NCBI GenBank assembly: GCA_963585895.1
Contig: OY757917.1
Location: 107,370,707-107,434,706, forward strand
Direction: 5' to 3'
From: Sepioteuthis lessoniana
Lineage: Eukaryota; Mollusca; Cephalopoda; Myopsida; Loliginidae
DNA length: 64,000 bases
Part shown: piece by piece, positions 10,516-19,850 of the stretch
Position numbering within the stretch: position 1 is the first letter of the stretch
Layout of the letters: every line of letters begins with the position of its first letter
The notes under the pieces: model-generated
Seen by the model: only the letters and a program-made list of their open reading frames with translations
What the model was told of the DNA's origin: nothing
Database searches by the model: none
Program-made: the position numbers and the translations under genes

Positions 10516-11754
10516 TTCATTATTATTATTATTATTTACTCATTAGAGTTTTTCACATCATGGTTAGCTGATGGTCTTTCACTAGTGTTTGAGTGACAGC
10601 AAGTCTCCGCAAGTCTACAGGACTCTTTTCAGTATTCTGGCCGTTCTCAATAATGCTGTAGTCTGGATGGTCTCCACTCGTCCACCAACTTCTAAATCTT
10701 CCAGTCCCTTTAATAATCCTTTATTTACTGTACCAAAACCACCAATCAAAATTGGTATAATTGTCAGCTTCATGTTCCATAGTTTTTTCAATTCCCTAGC
10801 AAGGTTGAGATACTTATCCTTCTTGTCAAATTCTTTCATTTTATTCTGTGATCAGCCGAGACAGCAAAGTCGTCAGTTTTGCAAATTCTCTTTTTTTTTT
10901 CTTTTTAATTATTATTAGGTTTGGTCTTCTGGCCGGGATTAGGTGATCTGTCTGTATGTCAAAGTCCCATAGGAGTTTATGTGTGTCATTTTCTAGGACA
11001 GATGCTGGGTTGTACATATACCATTTGTTCGTATGGATACATTTAAATTTCTTGCACATCTCCCCGTGGATCATCTTGCTGACACAGTCGTGTCTAGTCT
11101 TATACTCTTTCTGTGCTAATTTGCTGCATTCGCTTAATATGGGATTGATAGCTTCATATCTGTCACAGCATAGCCTTCATTTGCGGTTTTGTTGCGGCTT
11201 ATCTATTCTCGCTTTGATATGATTGGTTCTTATGGCGTTGTTTTGTGCTGCTATTAGAAGAGATTTTGTTTCTCTCTTAACGTTTTCTTTTCATATCCAG
11301 GTCTAGGTTTTCTCGTGTGAGATGTTGTTTATTAGTAATTTAAAACACCTTAGAGTTGGTTTTTTTTTTCCATTTATGTTTCCCAGTTATTGTCATTCTG
11401 TTGTCCATCGTGTTGTCAGTATTGTTTCTGATGGCTGTAATCAGTCCTCTTTCGTGCTTTTCTATGTTTTCTTCGAGTCTTCGTATCGATGTGTCAACGC
11501 TGTTTTCAATGCTGGTAAGTCCTCTTCCTCCCTCTTTTCTTGATACATAAAGTCTGTCAACGCCGTCTCAGGGATGTAATGGTTTATGCATAGTCATTAG
11601 TTATCTTGTTCTTTGGTGCATTTGTTAGGCTCTGGTTCACTTCAGAAAGGTTCCGGAATATCTGTCAAGGGGTACAGCCCAAGTATTTATTCTTTTGATA
11701 AGCTTTCGGCTTGAGAAATTTGTCTGGCGTAGTTTTCTAGTTCCCCTGAGATAT

Positions 11755-11756
<2 letters not shown>
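10516..11756 (-). mobile_element. RLE-type LINE copy F, 5'-truncated 3' portion
   Basis: This is one of the clearest remnants of the family. The (ATT)n tail is at 10518-10537. On the minus strand, 10615-10839 encodes the C-terminus (KEFDKKDKYLNLARELKKLW, an IPILIGGFGTV block, GRVETIQTTALLRTARIL). 10841-11074 encodes CKKFKCIHTNKWYMYNPASV followed by a LWDFDIQTDHLIPARRPNLI block. The ARRPN position is normally RPD in this endonuclease. The usual CCHC knuckle would lie just 5' of this and is degraded. The copy stops at the (ATT)n of copy G. Confidence 0.75.
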
Positions 11757-11801
<45 letters not shown>

Positions 11802-12510
11802 TCAACCCCTGAAAGTTGTTTTACATCAACGTTATATGTTTTTTTTTAAATTTTAATCTGTTGACTTTCAATGGAGATTGAGTCACACCAAGTTTATTTT
11901 GGTATTGAGAACTCTTCTCAGTATCGTACCTGATCTTAACAATACTTTGGTCCAGCTTTTCTAAACTTTTTTGGACAGTTTGAAGTGCACCTACAACGTT
12001 TGCTTATCAACGTCACCATTGTCTTTGATAAATTATTTCTCTTGCAAGGCCCCATTATTTGTTAATCATTTCGCTTTATATATTATTTTCAGTGTCCACT
12101 TAGAATAATTATATCAACACTTGATGATACAATTTTTTAGGGATATCTCGGACACTTCTAAGTATTCCAACCGATTTCAATAAGGCTCCGTTCTGGACAA
12201 TCTCAATGCCTTTTCTGGTATATAAATCCTGAAATGCTTTTTTGAGGTTTTACAGCTTGGTTGTTCAAAAGCCTCCAAAATATCATTTGTATCATTATCA
12301 TCTCTTTTTTTCTATAATTTTTAACTCTCACGCAACGTCCATATATTTTGTATTCTTTAACTTAAAGTGAAACGATGGAACAGTGAATTCCAGTATAATT
12401 TTTAATTCTTCTTATTAAGTAAAGATACATTTCGTTGGAATTTCATTATCCATTTTTATCTCAAAATCCCAGAGTTTTTGGTGCCTATGATTTTCCAAGA
12501 ACTTGACGGA
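11757..12510 (-). mobile_element. Very decayed RLE-type LINE 3' fragments (copy G) after (ATT)n
   Basis: A pure (ATT)n run at 11757-11801 is followed by a weak match to the family 3' end (plus-strand 'gattgagtcacacca', 'gaactcttctcagtatc' and 'gatcttaacaatactttggtcc' blocks). A second, weaker match begins at about 12120 ('ggacacttctaagtattccaaccgatttcaataa') and may be another copy. Similarity is low and the borders are approximate. Confidence 0.45.
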
Positions 12511-12601
12511 GTATTAAACCTTTATTAAGTGAATTATGGCATAATTCTATTCTCCCACCTACCGATAACTATGCAATGTTCTACTGGAAGATTAAGCGGT
12601 C

Positions 12602-12606
12602 CAAAT

Positions 12607-12652
<46 letters not shown>

Positions 12653-12662
12653 TCTTCCCTCT

Positions 12663-12710
<48 letters not shown>

Positions 12711-12721
12711 AGTGGGAAGAT
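12602..12721. repeat. (TA)n foldback flanked by short inverted arms
   Basis: Two long TA tracts are present. The second is enclosed by ATCTTCCCTCTAAATTATA (from 12652) and its near reverse complement ending at 12721 (ATCTTCCCACTAAATTATA when reversed; one mismatch in 19). The whole can fold into a hairpin. This could be slippage at a palindrome or a small foldback repeat; I cannot tell which. Confidence 0.8.
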
Positions 12722-13334
12722 AAAGTTGAGCAAATGTTCTAAATATCGATAGACGAAAATACTTTAATGATGAAAATAACTAGGAGAAATGATGCCAAAA
12801 TCAAATAAGTAACAATATAAAAAAATAAAGGTGCTGTGACACTTTCAGTTCTTTCATTCCTAGGTGATTATGAAAATTTATGAATTTTCATAGGTCTGGG
12901 AGTGTTTTTATGTTGGTATATATACGTATAAGAGTAGTATATATATATATATATATATAGTATACTTAGGCAGCAAATCATTATTTAAACAGATTTTGTT
13001 GAATACCACGGATTTTTTATTTTTCAAAATCTTCAAATGAAGACTTTCAAGTCTCCTCATTTCTGGGTCAGGTTAGTAACGAAAGAACCCAATATTGGCC
13101 AAAGTGCTTTCGACCATTTCGCTGGTCATCTTCGGGGATTGTTTTTGATCGTTTTTTATTGTGAGTTTTAAATTTATTCGGAATTTGTTTTAATTTATAA
13201 TATATATAATTATAGATGGGGTTGGGTATTTCTCTTAGGATGAGGGGTTAGTTATTGAATATGTTTAATATGTTTCTACTTGTGGTGATTGCATTTTTAT
13301 TCATAATGTTTTTTTAAAATTATCTATAGTTATT
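12722..13334. other. Unassigned AT-rich DNA
   Basis: No gene is seen. A (TA)n run lies at about 12939-12959. The segment at about 13085-13140 (minus strand 'gaagatgaccagcgaaatggtcgaaagc') has the look of a dispersed repeat core with a 5-bp stem GACCA/TGGTC, but I could not assign it to a family. Confidence 0.4.
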
Positions 13335-13363
13335 GCTTCTCTCTCTCTATATATATATATATT

Positions 13364-13415
<52 letters not shown>

Positions 13416-13418
13416 CGC

Positions 13419-13449
<31 letters not shown>
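13335..13449. repeat. Compound microsatellite (CT)n(TA)n(AC)n(AT)n(CG)n(GT)n
   Basis: Blocks read in order are CT, TA, AC (about 13369-13398), AT, a short CG/CACG stretch, and GT (about 13425-13449). The AC and GT blocks are complementary and flank the AT/CG centre, so the array is self-complementary. Confidence 0.9.
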
Positions 13450-13666
13450 CAAGCTAGTGTGCATCCGTGAATGTATTTTTGTAAAAGATTTGATAAGTAA
13501 AATGGAAATATTCCTCTTGTTATTTTTTTTTGCCTTCTATTTCCTGACTTCGAGGTTTATTGTCAAGAAAAATATTTGTGAAAAACATTTTAATAATTAG
13601 TTTTTAAAGAGTTAATTTGCTACCAAAAATGACCTGATGACGTCGCATATCCATTTGTTAAATGGA

Positions 13667-13668
<2 letters not shown>

Positions 13669-13703
<35 letters not shown>

Positions 13704-13724
13704 GAGAGAGAGAGAGAGAGAGAG
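13669..13724. repeat. (CTAT)n followed by (AG)n microsatellite
   Basis: Tetranucleotide CTAT repeats at 13669-13702 pass directly into AG repeats to 13724. They lie at the 3' side of the minus-strand RTE-like fragment and may have grown from its tail. Confidence 0.9.
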
Positions 13725-13729
13725 ATGTA

Positions 13730-13990
13730 AGTCTCTGCTGGTTGGCCAATACTGGTATGTGCATATGTCGGAATCCATAAGAGAACATGTCTTATCAGTT
13801 CATCTTTGCTTCTCCATCAGTGGCCCACAGGTTTTGTTCTTCTTATTTGGATGGCTGGTTAGATGGGAGGCAGATGAGAGTACAACTGTTGTTATGTGGA
13901 GTGTTCCTTCCAGGATTCGTTTAAGACAGCTCACAGCATTCTTACGTAGTTCCTTCCTATCAAGCTTTCTCAGGGTGTTTTGTTAGCGTC
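13730..13990 (-). mobile_element. Decayed RTE-like LINE 3' fragment
   Basis: The reverse complement of about 13790-13990 aligns with the RTE-like copy at 3150-3360. It shows 'aaaac..ctgagaaagcttgataggaag', then 'aagaatgctgtgagc', then 'cctgga' and a GHCWRSKDEL-like block with 'gatggagaagcaaagatgaactgata'. It has no intact frame and lacks the usual (ATG)n tail. The identification depends on block order more than on identity. Confidence 0.5.
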
Positions 13991-14260
13991 AATGTTGAGA
14001 TACTTCCTAATAATATCCACTTTGATTCAGTAATATTTCACTAGAAAATGATTAAACCCTTTTCATGTTTGTGCCCTTTCTACCGCCTCTGCTTTGTTAC
14101 GTAATCTGCATTCAATCTTTAAGAGATTTAAATTTGCTTTTGAATTTTTTGCACAATATATAAAATATTAAACTCTGTTTAATTCCGGGCTAGGCTCAGT
14201 GCATTTACTTTAATATTGCTATTGTACTTTACTAATTTTTATGTTATTCTTTAAGTTTTC
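13991..14260. other. Unassigned AT-rich DNA
   Basis: I see no gene, RNA or repeat structure in this short gap between the RTE-like fragment and the head-to-head repeat pair. Confidence 0.5.
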
Positions 14261-14334
14261 ATTTGTCACTGTTGAAAAATAAACATTGAAAAGTTATAGT
14301 TGTCTAAATTTCTGAGACGAAGCTTGTTAATTTT

Positions 14335-14483
14335 TATCATTAAGGGTTTTCGGACTATTGTCTTCATCTTTATTGTTATTTCCATAACGTTTCGGCCGAT
14401 ATGTCCTCCGACCTTCTTCAGGTATTTGTTGAACTTGGGAACCTTCATGGAACTTTGAACTACGTCCTTTATTGAATCCACGG
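14335..14483 (-). repeat. Left arm of a long inverted repeat (SINE-like body)
   Basis: Read on the minus strand it runs from GGATTCAATAAAGGACGTAG to a CCGAAAACCCTTAATGAT block. It matches 14668-14816 on the plus strand over about 149 bp with roughly one difference in ten bases, counted by eye. It lies 3' of the tRNA-like head on the same (minus) strand, so head and arm together look like a SINE. The core 'CTGAAGAAGG..CGAAACGTT' is a motif seen in many dispersed animal repeats. Confidence 0.75.
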
Positions 14484-14549
14484 GGGTCGCCTGTTCTGAA
14501 TCCGTTAGCCATAACTGGGTACAAGTGTTAAGTATTCCTGTATTGTTAC

Positions 14550-14643
14550 TTGCCAGTAGTCAGGATTGAACCTTCAACCTCCAGATGATTGTCTCCTTAG
14601 AAGCTTAGGAACCAACGCCTATAACCGTTACGCCATGAGTCAT
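14550..14643 (-). repeat. tRNA-like SINE head (A and B boxes)
   Basis: On the minus strand, TGGCGTAACGG (14625-14635) fits the pol III A box. GGTTCAATCC (14563-14572) fits the B box about 55 bases downstream. The intervening sequence does not fold into a clean cloverleaf, so I read this as a tRNA-derived SINE head or tRNA pseudogene, not a working tRNA gene. Downstream on the same strand is the SINE-like body at 14335-14483. Confidence 0.65.
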
Positions 14644-14667
14644 GTTGACTCTGAATTGTCCTGCAGG

Positions 14668-14816
14668 ATTCAATAAAGGATGTAGTTTGAAGTTCCGTGA
14701 AGGTTCCCGAGTTCGACAAACACATGAAGAAGGCCGGAGGATATATCGACCGAAACGTTGTGGAAATAACTATAAAGATGAAGACAATAGTCCGAAAACC
14801 CTTACTGATTAAAAGT
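14668..14816 (+). repeat. Right arm of the long inverted repeat (SINE-like body)
   Basis: This is the plus-strand counterpart of 14335-14483, starting with the same GGATTCAATAAAGGA block and ending in CCGAAAACCCTTACTGATTA. It lacks its own tRNA-like head, so it is either a 5'-truncated second insertion or one half of an inverted duplication. Confidence 0.75.
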
Positions 14817-14819
14817 TAT

Positions 14820-15858
14820 AACACAATATTTTAAATTGTACAGTTTATAGAATATTCAAAAATCGATATATGCTAACTGTTTCACGAATTCGGAACGTCA
14901 TTTCATTTTCAGCAATTAAATGTGTTTCAAAATTCCTCATCATATCATTTTTATCAACGGGTTTTTTTTTTAAATTCAGCCTTACATATCTTTAAAAATT
15001 TGTTGTATTCTTTAATAACTTTTTACATATAAATTATATTACGGTACTTGACGGATATTTACGCAGCTGCAGTGTTTCTGTCATTAGAATTTCCCATTGC
15101 ACCTACAACAAATAGAAAATTAATCAGATGAGTGGCAAATTAATCAACAGAAAGGTGTCATTGTTTTATACCTAATATGATTTTATTGTTGTTCTAATAT
15201 ATATCAGAGGATAAAGAAATTAATTAGCAATATTATCATATGGGTATTTTTTTAATAACTTTTCTTTGAGTATTAGTCTTCAATATTGACAGAATTGTTT
15301 TTACATTTATCTGTGTGTAAACAAATTATGCTAAACTAAATGGTTTGAAATAGAACTGTTTCATCATGTAACTGTATATAAACAAATTGTTTAGTTACTT
15401 ATACATAGCATTACTTGGGACCATTTAACTTTGTTGACATGCTTATCTGGATTGTTTTAAATAGAACAGTTTGATCATTTAACTGTGTGTAAACAAATGG
15501 TTGATATTTAATTGAAATTTTCGTAATACATAGCAATACCTGAAACTATTTTAATTTGTTAACATGCTTAATTGGATTGTTTGAAATAGAACTGTTTGAC
15601 CAGTTAGCTGTGTTAAAAAAGATGATCTTTTATTGAATTGTTAGTGATACATAACAATACTTCAAAACATTAAACTCTGAGCAAAAAATAATTAATTGAA
15701 AATAGAATTGTTCGTGTTGGATAGAAATAAGTGAAATCATTTAACTGTATGAAAAAGAATAAGCTCTGACTCGTTAAAATGCTATCTACAAAATGTCTTA
15801 GGAAATCATACTGTAAATAATTAGGTATAAAAGGGATTTAGCATTAAATTAACTATAA
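14820..15858. repeat. AT-rich DNA with loosely repeated units ending in a SINE-like 3' module
   Basis: From about 15300 the motifs 'tttgaaatagaactgttt', 'aactgtgtgtaaacaaat' and 'tacatagcaatac' recur several times at irregular spacing. This looks like a degenerate tandem array related to the one at 18.25-18.73 kb. It ends in 'ggttgatatgccataaaac' (about 15860-15878), which also ends the 18.7-kb array and the SINE at 26.7 kb. No gene is seen. Confidence 0.5.
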
Positions 15859-15859
15859 T

Positions 15860-18010
15860 GGTTGATATGCCATAAAACCAGAAGAAACGAAAGCTTTGGG
15901 GTCCATTCCAAGTGGTCCAATTACCACTGGTGTAACCATCACATTAACGTTCCATAGCTTTCTTAGTTTTCTGGCAAGGTTCAAGTATGTTTCTCTATTT
16001 TCGCTCGATTTTGATTTTCTCTCAGTGGCACGCTTGAAAGGCGAAATCTTCAATAAGGCAAGTTCTCGGTCATTTTTTGTTTTTAGTTAATTATCACTTG
16101 TTCAGGTATCATTAGCGGGATAATGGGTTTTGTTTGTATCTCAAAATCCTAGAGAATTTTATTCGTCCCATTCTTTCGGACAGGTTCTGGTTTGTGCATT
16201 TACGATTTCGTAGTATGATCAATTTTCAGTTTCGTACTCAGTTCCATGTTGATTACCTTCTCTGTTCAATCGTGTCAAGTCTTCAGCTCATTTTGTTCTA
16301 TTTTGATGCATTTTTTTTCATTATTGCTACATGACCTACACTTGGTATTCTGTTGCATCTAATCTATTTTCGCTTTAACGTTTACTTCGTCCTTATAATG
16401 TTGCTTTGTGCTGCTATTAGAAGAGATTTAGTTTAACTTTTAAGGTTTCCCATATTAGCCATGTCAACGATTATACAAGTCGGATTTCGTCTGTTTTTCG
16501 CTCCAAAGAACCATGCAAGTGTTTTTCTTCCAATTTCTGTTTCTTAGTCATTGTTGTTCTGTTGAATTTTATGTTGTTTACGTTGTTTCTTCTCTCTGTA
16601 AGAAGTCTTTCTTGTTTTATACAGTCTTCGAATCGACTTATAATGAATCCACGATATCTTCAATACTGTCGAATCTTCTTCCCACTTCTTTTCTTGATAT
16701 ACAGTCTACATTATCTCTCGGATGTAAGGCCTTGTGTGTCATCATTAGCCTTTTGTCCTACGGTCTTTTTTTCAGACCTCTTTCCTTAGTGCATTTAAAG
16801 AATGGTCCTGAGAATCTTGCAAAATGGACAGCCCCGGGGTTAATCTTTTTGATGAGGTTCCTTCTGCTAAGCTTAATTTTAAGAAGTTTTTTCGTTCGTC
16901 TGAGATAATATTTTTCTTCTTTTTTCTTCATTTGTTTGATAGTGTCCGCTTCCAAGATTCCCAAGCACTTGTAACATTCTTCTTTGCCGAGCATTCCGAT
17001 TCTTTCTTGATTTAACATTTCTATTCTTTCAGTTAACTGTCTTTTCCGCTTCTCATTATTAACGCATTTTTTATATTCCAAATTACATTCCAATTTACGA
17101 GTTACACATTCATCTTATTAAAGTCTCCTGTTCTTTTTCACTGTTTTAAAACTTCTTAATATCATTAAGATACATTAGGAGGTTGATATTTCCTTATGAT
17201 TTAGTCAATTATAAGCTCCCTGTTCCTTTTCTAAATATGTGATTGAGAGGCATTATCGTTGATATATACAGTAATGGTGAAAGAACCTCTCCTTGGGAAG
17301 TAACTCTCTGGATTTTCCCCGTTGCTAAAGTTTTTCCTCCTACTGTTGAATCCACTTTCCACTTTTTCATGGCATACATGATGAACTTAGTCGGCTATCT
17401 TGTAAGTTTTTTGACATTTTTCTTACAAGGATTGACGTACCATATCGTATGCATTTTTGTTGTCAATCCACACCGTGGCAACGTCTTTCCGTCTCGTTTT
17501 GCTCAATGAGAATGCTCTGATTAATTTACAGTTGATCAACTGGGTTTTTGTCCCCTTTTAGCATTCTTTCTGTTCTTAGGGAAACTGTCTGCTGCTTACT
17601 AGCGAGTAGTAGATCACCTCCCTTATCTGTGCTGTTAGAATTTTTCACTTTATATGTGAACATGTGATCGATCTACATTTGCTGAGGATGGTTTCTTTTG
17701 GGGGTGTCTTTTGGGACCCGGATTGCATTCTTCTTAGTCAGCCATATATTATTATTTCTAATTACCATTTACTCTGTTCAAAAGCCACTCCTTGGCGTAT
17801 TAAAGAGTTTTTTTGTTTTTTTTTAAACAAGAAGTGGTATATGCTTCATTGGCCTGTTGTTTTTTAATTCAGAATTTTTTTATAGTCCTTTCAGTGTTTC
17901 CATGCGTATACACACCTCACGACCTGCTTTGAGTTCTTGCAATTACTTTTCCATGTTATTTATCTGTTCGGCTTTTTTGTTATGTTCTTTCTGGTTCTAT
18001 ATTTTTTGGC
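15860..18010 (-). mobile_element. RLE-type LINE copy H, 3' half with RLE and RT remnants
   Basis: This is the most complete copy of the family. On the minus strand, 15853-16053 encodes the endonuclease C-terminus (ETYLNLARKLRKLWNVNVMV, then a PVVIGPLG block). 16758-17093 encodes the post-palm region (ECYKCLGILEADTIKQ, then KKEEKYYLRRTKKLLK). About 17250-17350 encodes RT motif B (GGKTLATGKIQR, then SQGEVLSPLLY). Further 5' sequence reaches 18010, where an unrelated block is inserted; the LINE resumes at about 18830. Stops are frequent and it is inactive. Confidence 0.75.
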
Positions 18011-18830
18011 CAGTCGGCTGGGGTGGGGCTGTAGAATACACCGACTTCACCTCTGCAGAGGGGTAAGACCCCCTCAATGAGTGTCCTGGATATAACACTA
18101 AACAAACTGATGGTGAGGTTCCAATAATGCTGGGGCCTTGGAGAATACGGAGCACCCCTTCATGGCCATTGCTCCCAGGTCTACTCTGGCCCGGAATGGT
18201 AAAACCTGATAGGGCCCTACCTATGGGTTCAAAAGAACTAACAGCATACTCATGAATTGTTTGATAAAACTGAATAACGTGAAATAGAAATCTTTTTGAC
18301 AATTAAACCGTGCTTACATTTAAACTGCATGCTAATGCTAAACTGAATTATTTGAAGTAGAACTGTTTTGACATTGAAGCTGTATTTACACTAAACTGAA
18401 TTGTTTTACATAGAACTGTTTTCAGATTAAACTGTGTAAACAAAATCTGTACTTATACTGAACTGAATTAGCTGAATTAGAACTGATTGACTAAACTGAA
18501 AAGATCAAAATAGAAATGTTTTTCACAGTAAAACTGTACTTACATTTAAACTGTGTGCTTAAACTAAACTGAATTATTTGAAATTGAACTGGTTTTGACA
18601 TTGAAACTGTACTCACACTAAACTGAATTGTTATATATAACTGCTTGAATAGTTTGAAATAGAACTATTTTTGACAATTAAACTGTGTACTCATGCTAAA
18701 CTGAATTGTTTTAAATAGAACTGATTATTTACCTAACATGGATTTGGCGTTAAATAACCTACAAAGATTGATATGCCATAAAACTCAACAAACTAAACCA
18801 AACCAGTTCCTATATTTTACTCTTGTATTG
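18010..18830 (+). repeat. Insertion in LINE copy H with 53-bp tandem units and SINE-like 3' module
   Basis: The LINE copy is broken here relative to copy E. 18010-18240 is GC-richer and includes a possible B box (GGGTTCAAAAG at about 18226). 18250-18735 is an imperfect tandem array of about 53 bp per unit, with recurring 'ctaaactgaattgtttgaaatagaactg'-type words that vary between units. The block ends in 'aacctacaaagattgatatgccataaaac' (about 18760-18788), shared with 26.7 and 15.86 kb. Target duplications are not clear. Confidence 0.55.
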
Positions 18831-19850
18831 TTTTACTACTCTTGCATCCGGTTTTTGGCATGTCATCGTGAATTCCCTTACTTGTTGGGGGGATTTTCTT
18901 TCGTTACTTTTTTTCTCTCTCTGTATCTCTTCAGCCGGCTTTCTTTTGCCAATATATTTGAATTTATCTCTTCAAGTTGAATTGTCAGAATAATCTGCTT
19001 TTTAGTTTGGTTCTTTTCCTCTCAACATAGTCCTTTGTTTTATTCCTTCTTTATCATCTTCACTTGTCGTCGCAATTACTTTACAAGTCCTTCTTGCCTT
19101 ATTTTCCATACAGATTTTGTAATTCTTCTCGGGGTCCTTAGGGGAACACTGATTTTATCATAGGCTAATTTTCCTCCTGCATAAATTAGCTCGTTTAATT
19201 TAGTGATGTTGTCCGTCGCGATATTTGGTAAGAATTCGTTCACCTTATCAATTTCTTTTCTGACACTTTTCTAGTCTGGGTTCCCGAGGGATTGTAATGT
19301 TGCATACTTTTTAGTCATGAATTTGTTATTAACTATAGAATTACTTTCTCAAGTTGTGTTTACATATGTTTTGTGGTATTGGGAAGTGTGGTGTTTCCGT
19401 TTTCAATGGGGTGGGGTGATTTTTAGTATTTAGTATTTCAATTTGATTTGGGGGTGTAGTTTTTCAATATTTAGCGTTTCGGCTCTGTTAGTGTTGATAT
19501 TCTTCCCTATTTACTTTTGGAGGTTTTCCCAGCATCTCAAGGTCAAAAAAGAAACCTTTCTTTAATATAATTATTGCTTGGTCAGAAAGCCTTTTGTTTA
19601 TTTAGTTAAATATTGCGGATTCTGTTCAAATTTCTCTCACTTTTTTCTTTACCGTCTTTCTGTAATAATGCTTTTGAGATAACAACGAAGAACATATCGG
19701 TAATCAAAGCAGCACCTGCCGATCACCACATCCAGACCTGATGTCTGCGTCTCACGTTGAATTAGGTTTCGATTTGTTTTCACAGGGAGTATATTGTGGC
19801 TTTACCAGGCCAAGGGATTGTTTATTAACTTCGCTCTAGACAAAAATGTG
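18830..19850 (-). mobile_element. RLE-type LINE copy H, 5' part (decayed)
   Basis: It matches copy E at 8540-9690 in order, with 'cttgcatccggtt', 'taaattagctcgtttaatttagtgatgt', 'ggtcagaaagcctttt' and a final 'gagtatattgtggct..gggattgtttatta' block. Both copies end at about the same place, which suggests this is near the true 5' end. I see no readable N-terminal zinc-finger motif. Confidence 0.55.

Noticed and set aside
10589-10918. 109-codon plus-strand frame
   Set aside because: The real remnant is on the minus strand (LINE endonuclease C-terminus); this frame is its shadow.
13085-13140. A second hammerhead-like core (CCGAAGA, GACCA/TGGTC stem, GAAA) on the minus strand
   Set aside because: The invariant U of CUGANGA is a C, and no stem III or cleavage site follows.
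14380-14430. Hammerhead-ribozyme-like core (CTGAAGA, a 5-bp stem, GAAAC, then a GTTAT/ATAAC hairpin) in the SINE-like arms
   Set aside because: The expected cleavage triplet and a pairing stem I are absent in both arms, so I do not call a ribozyme.
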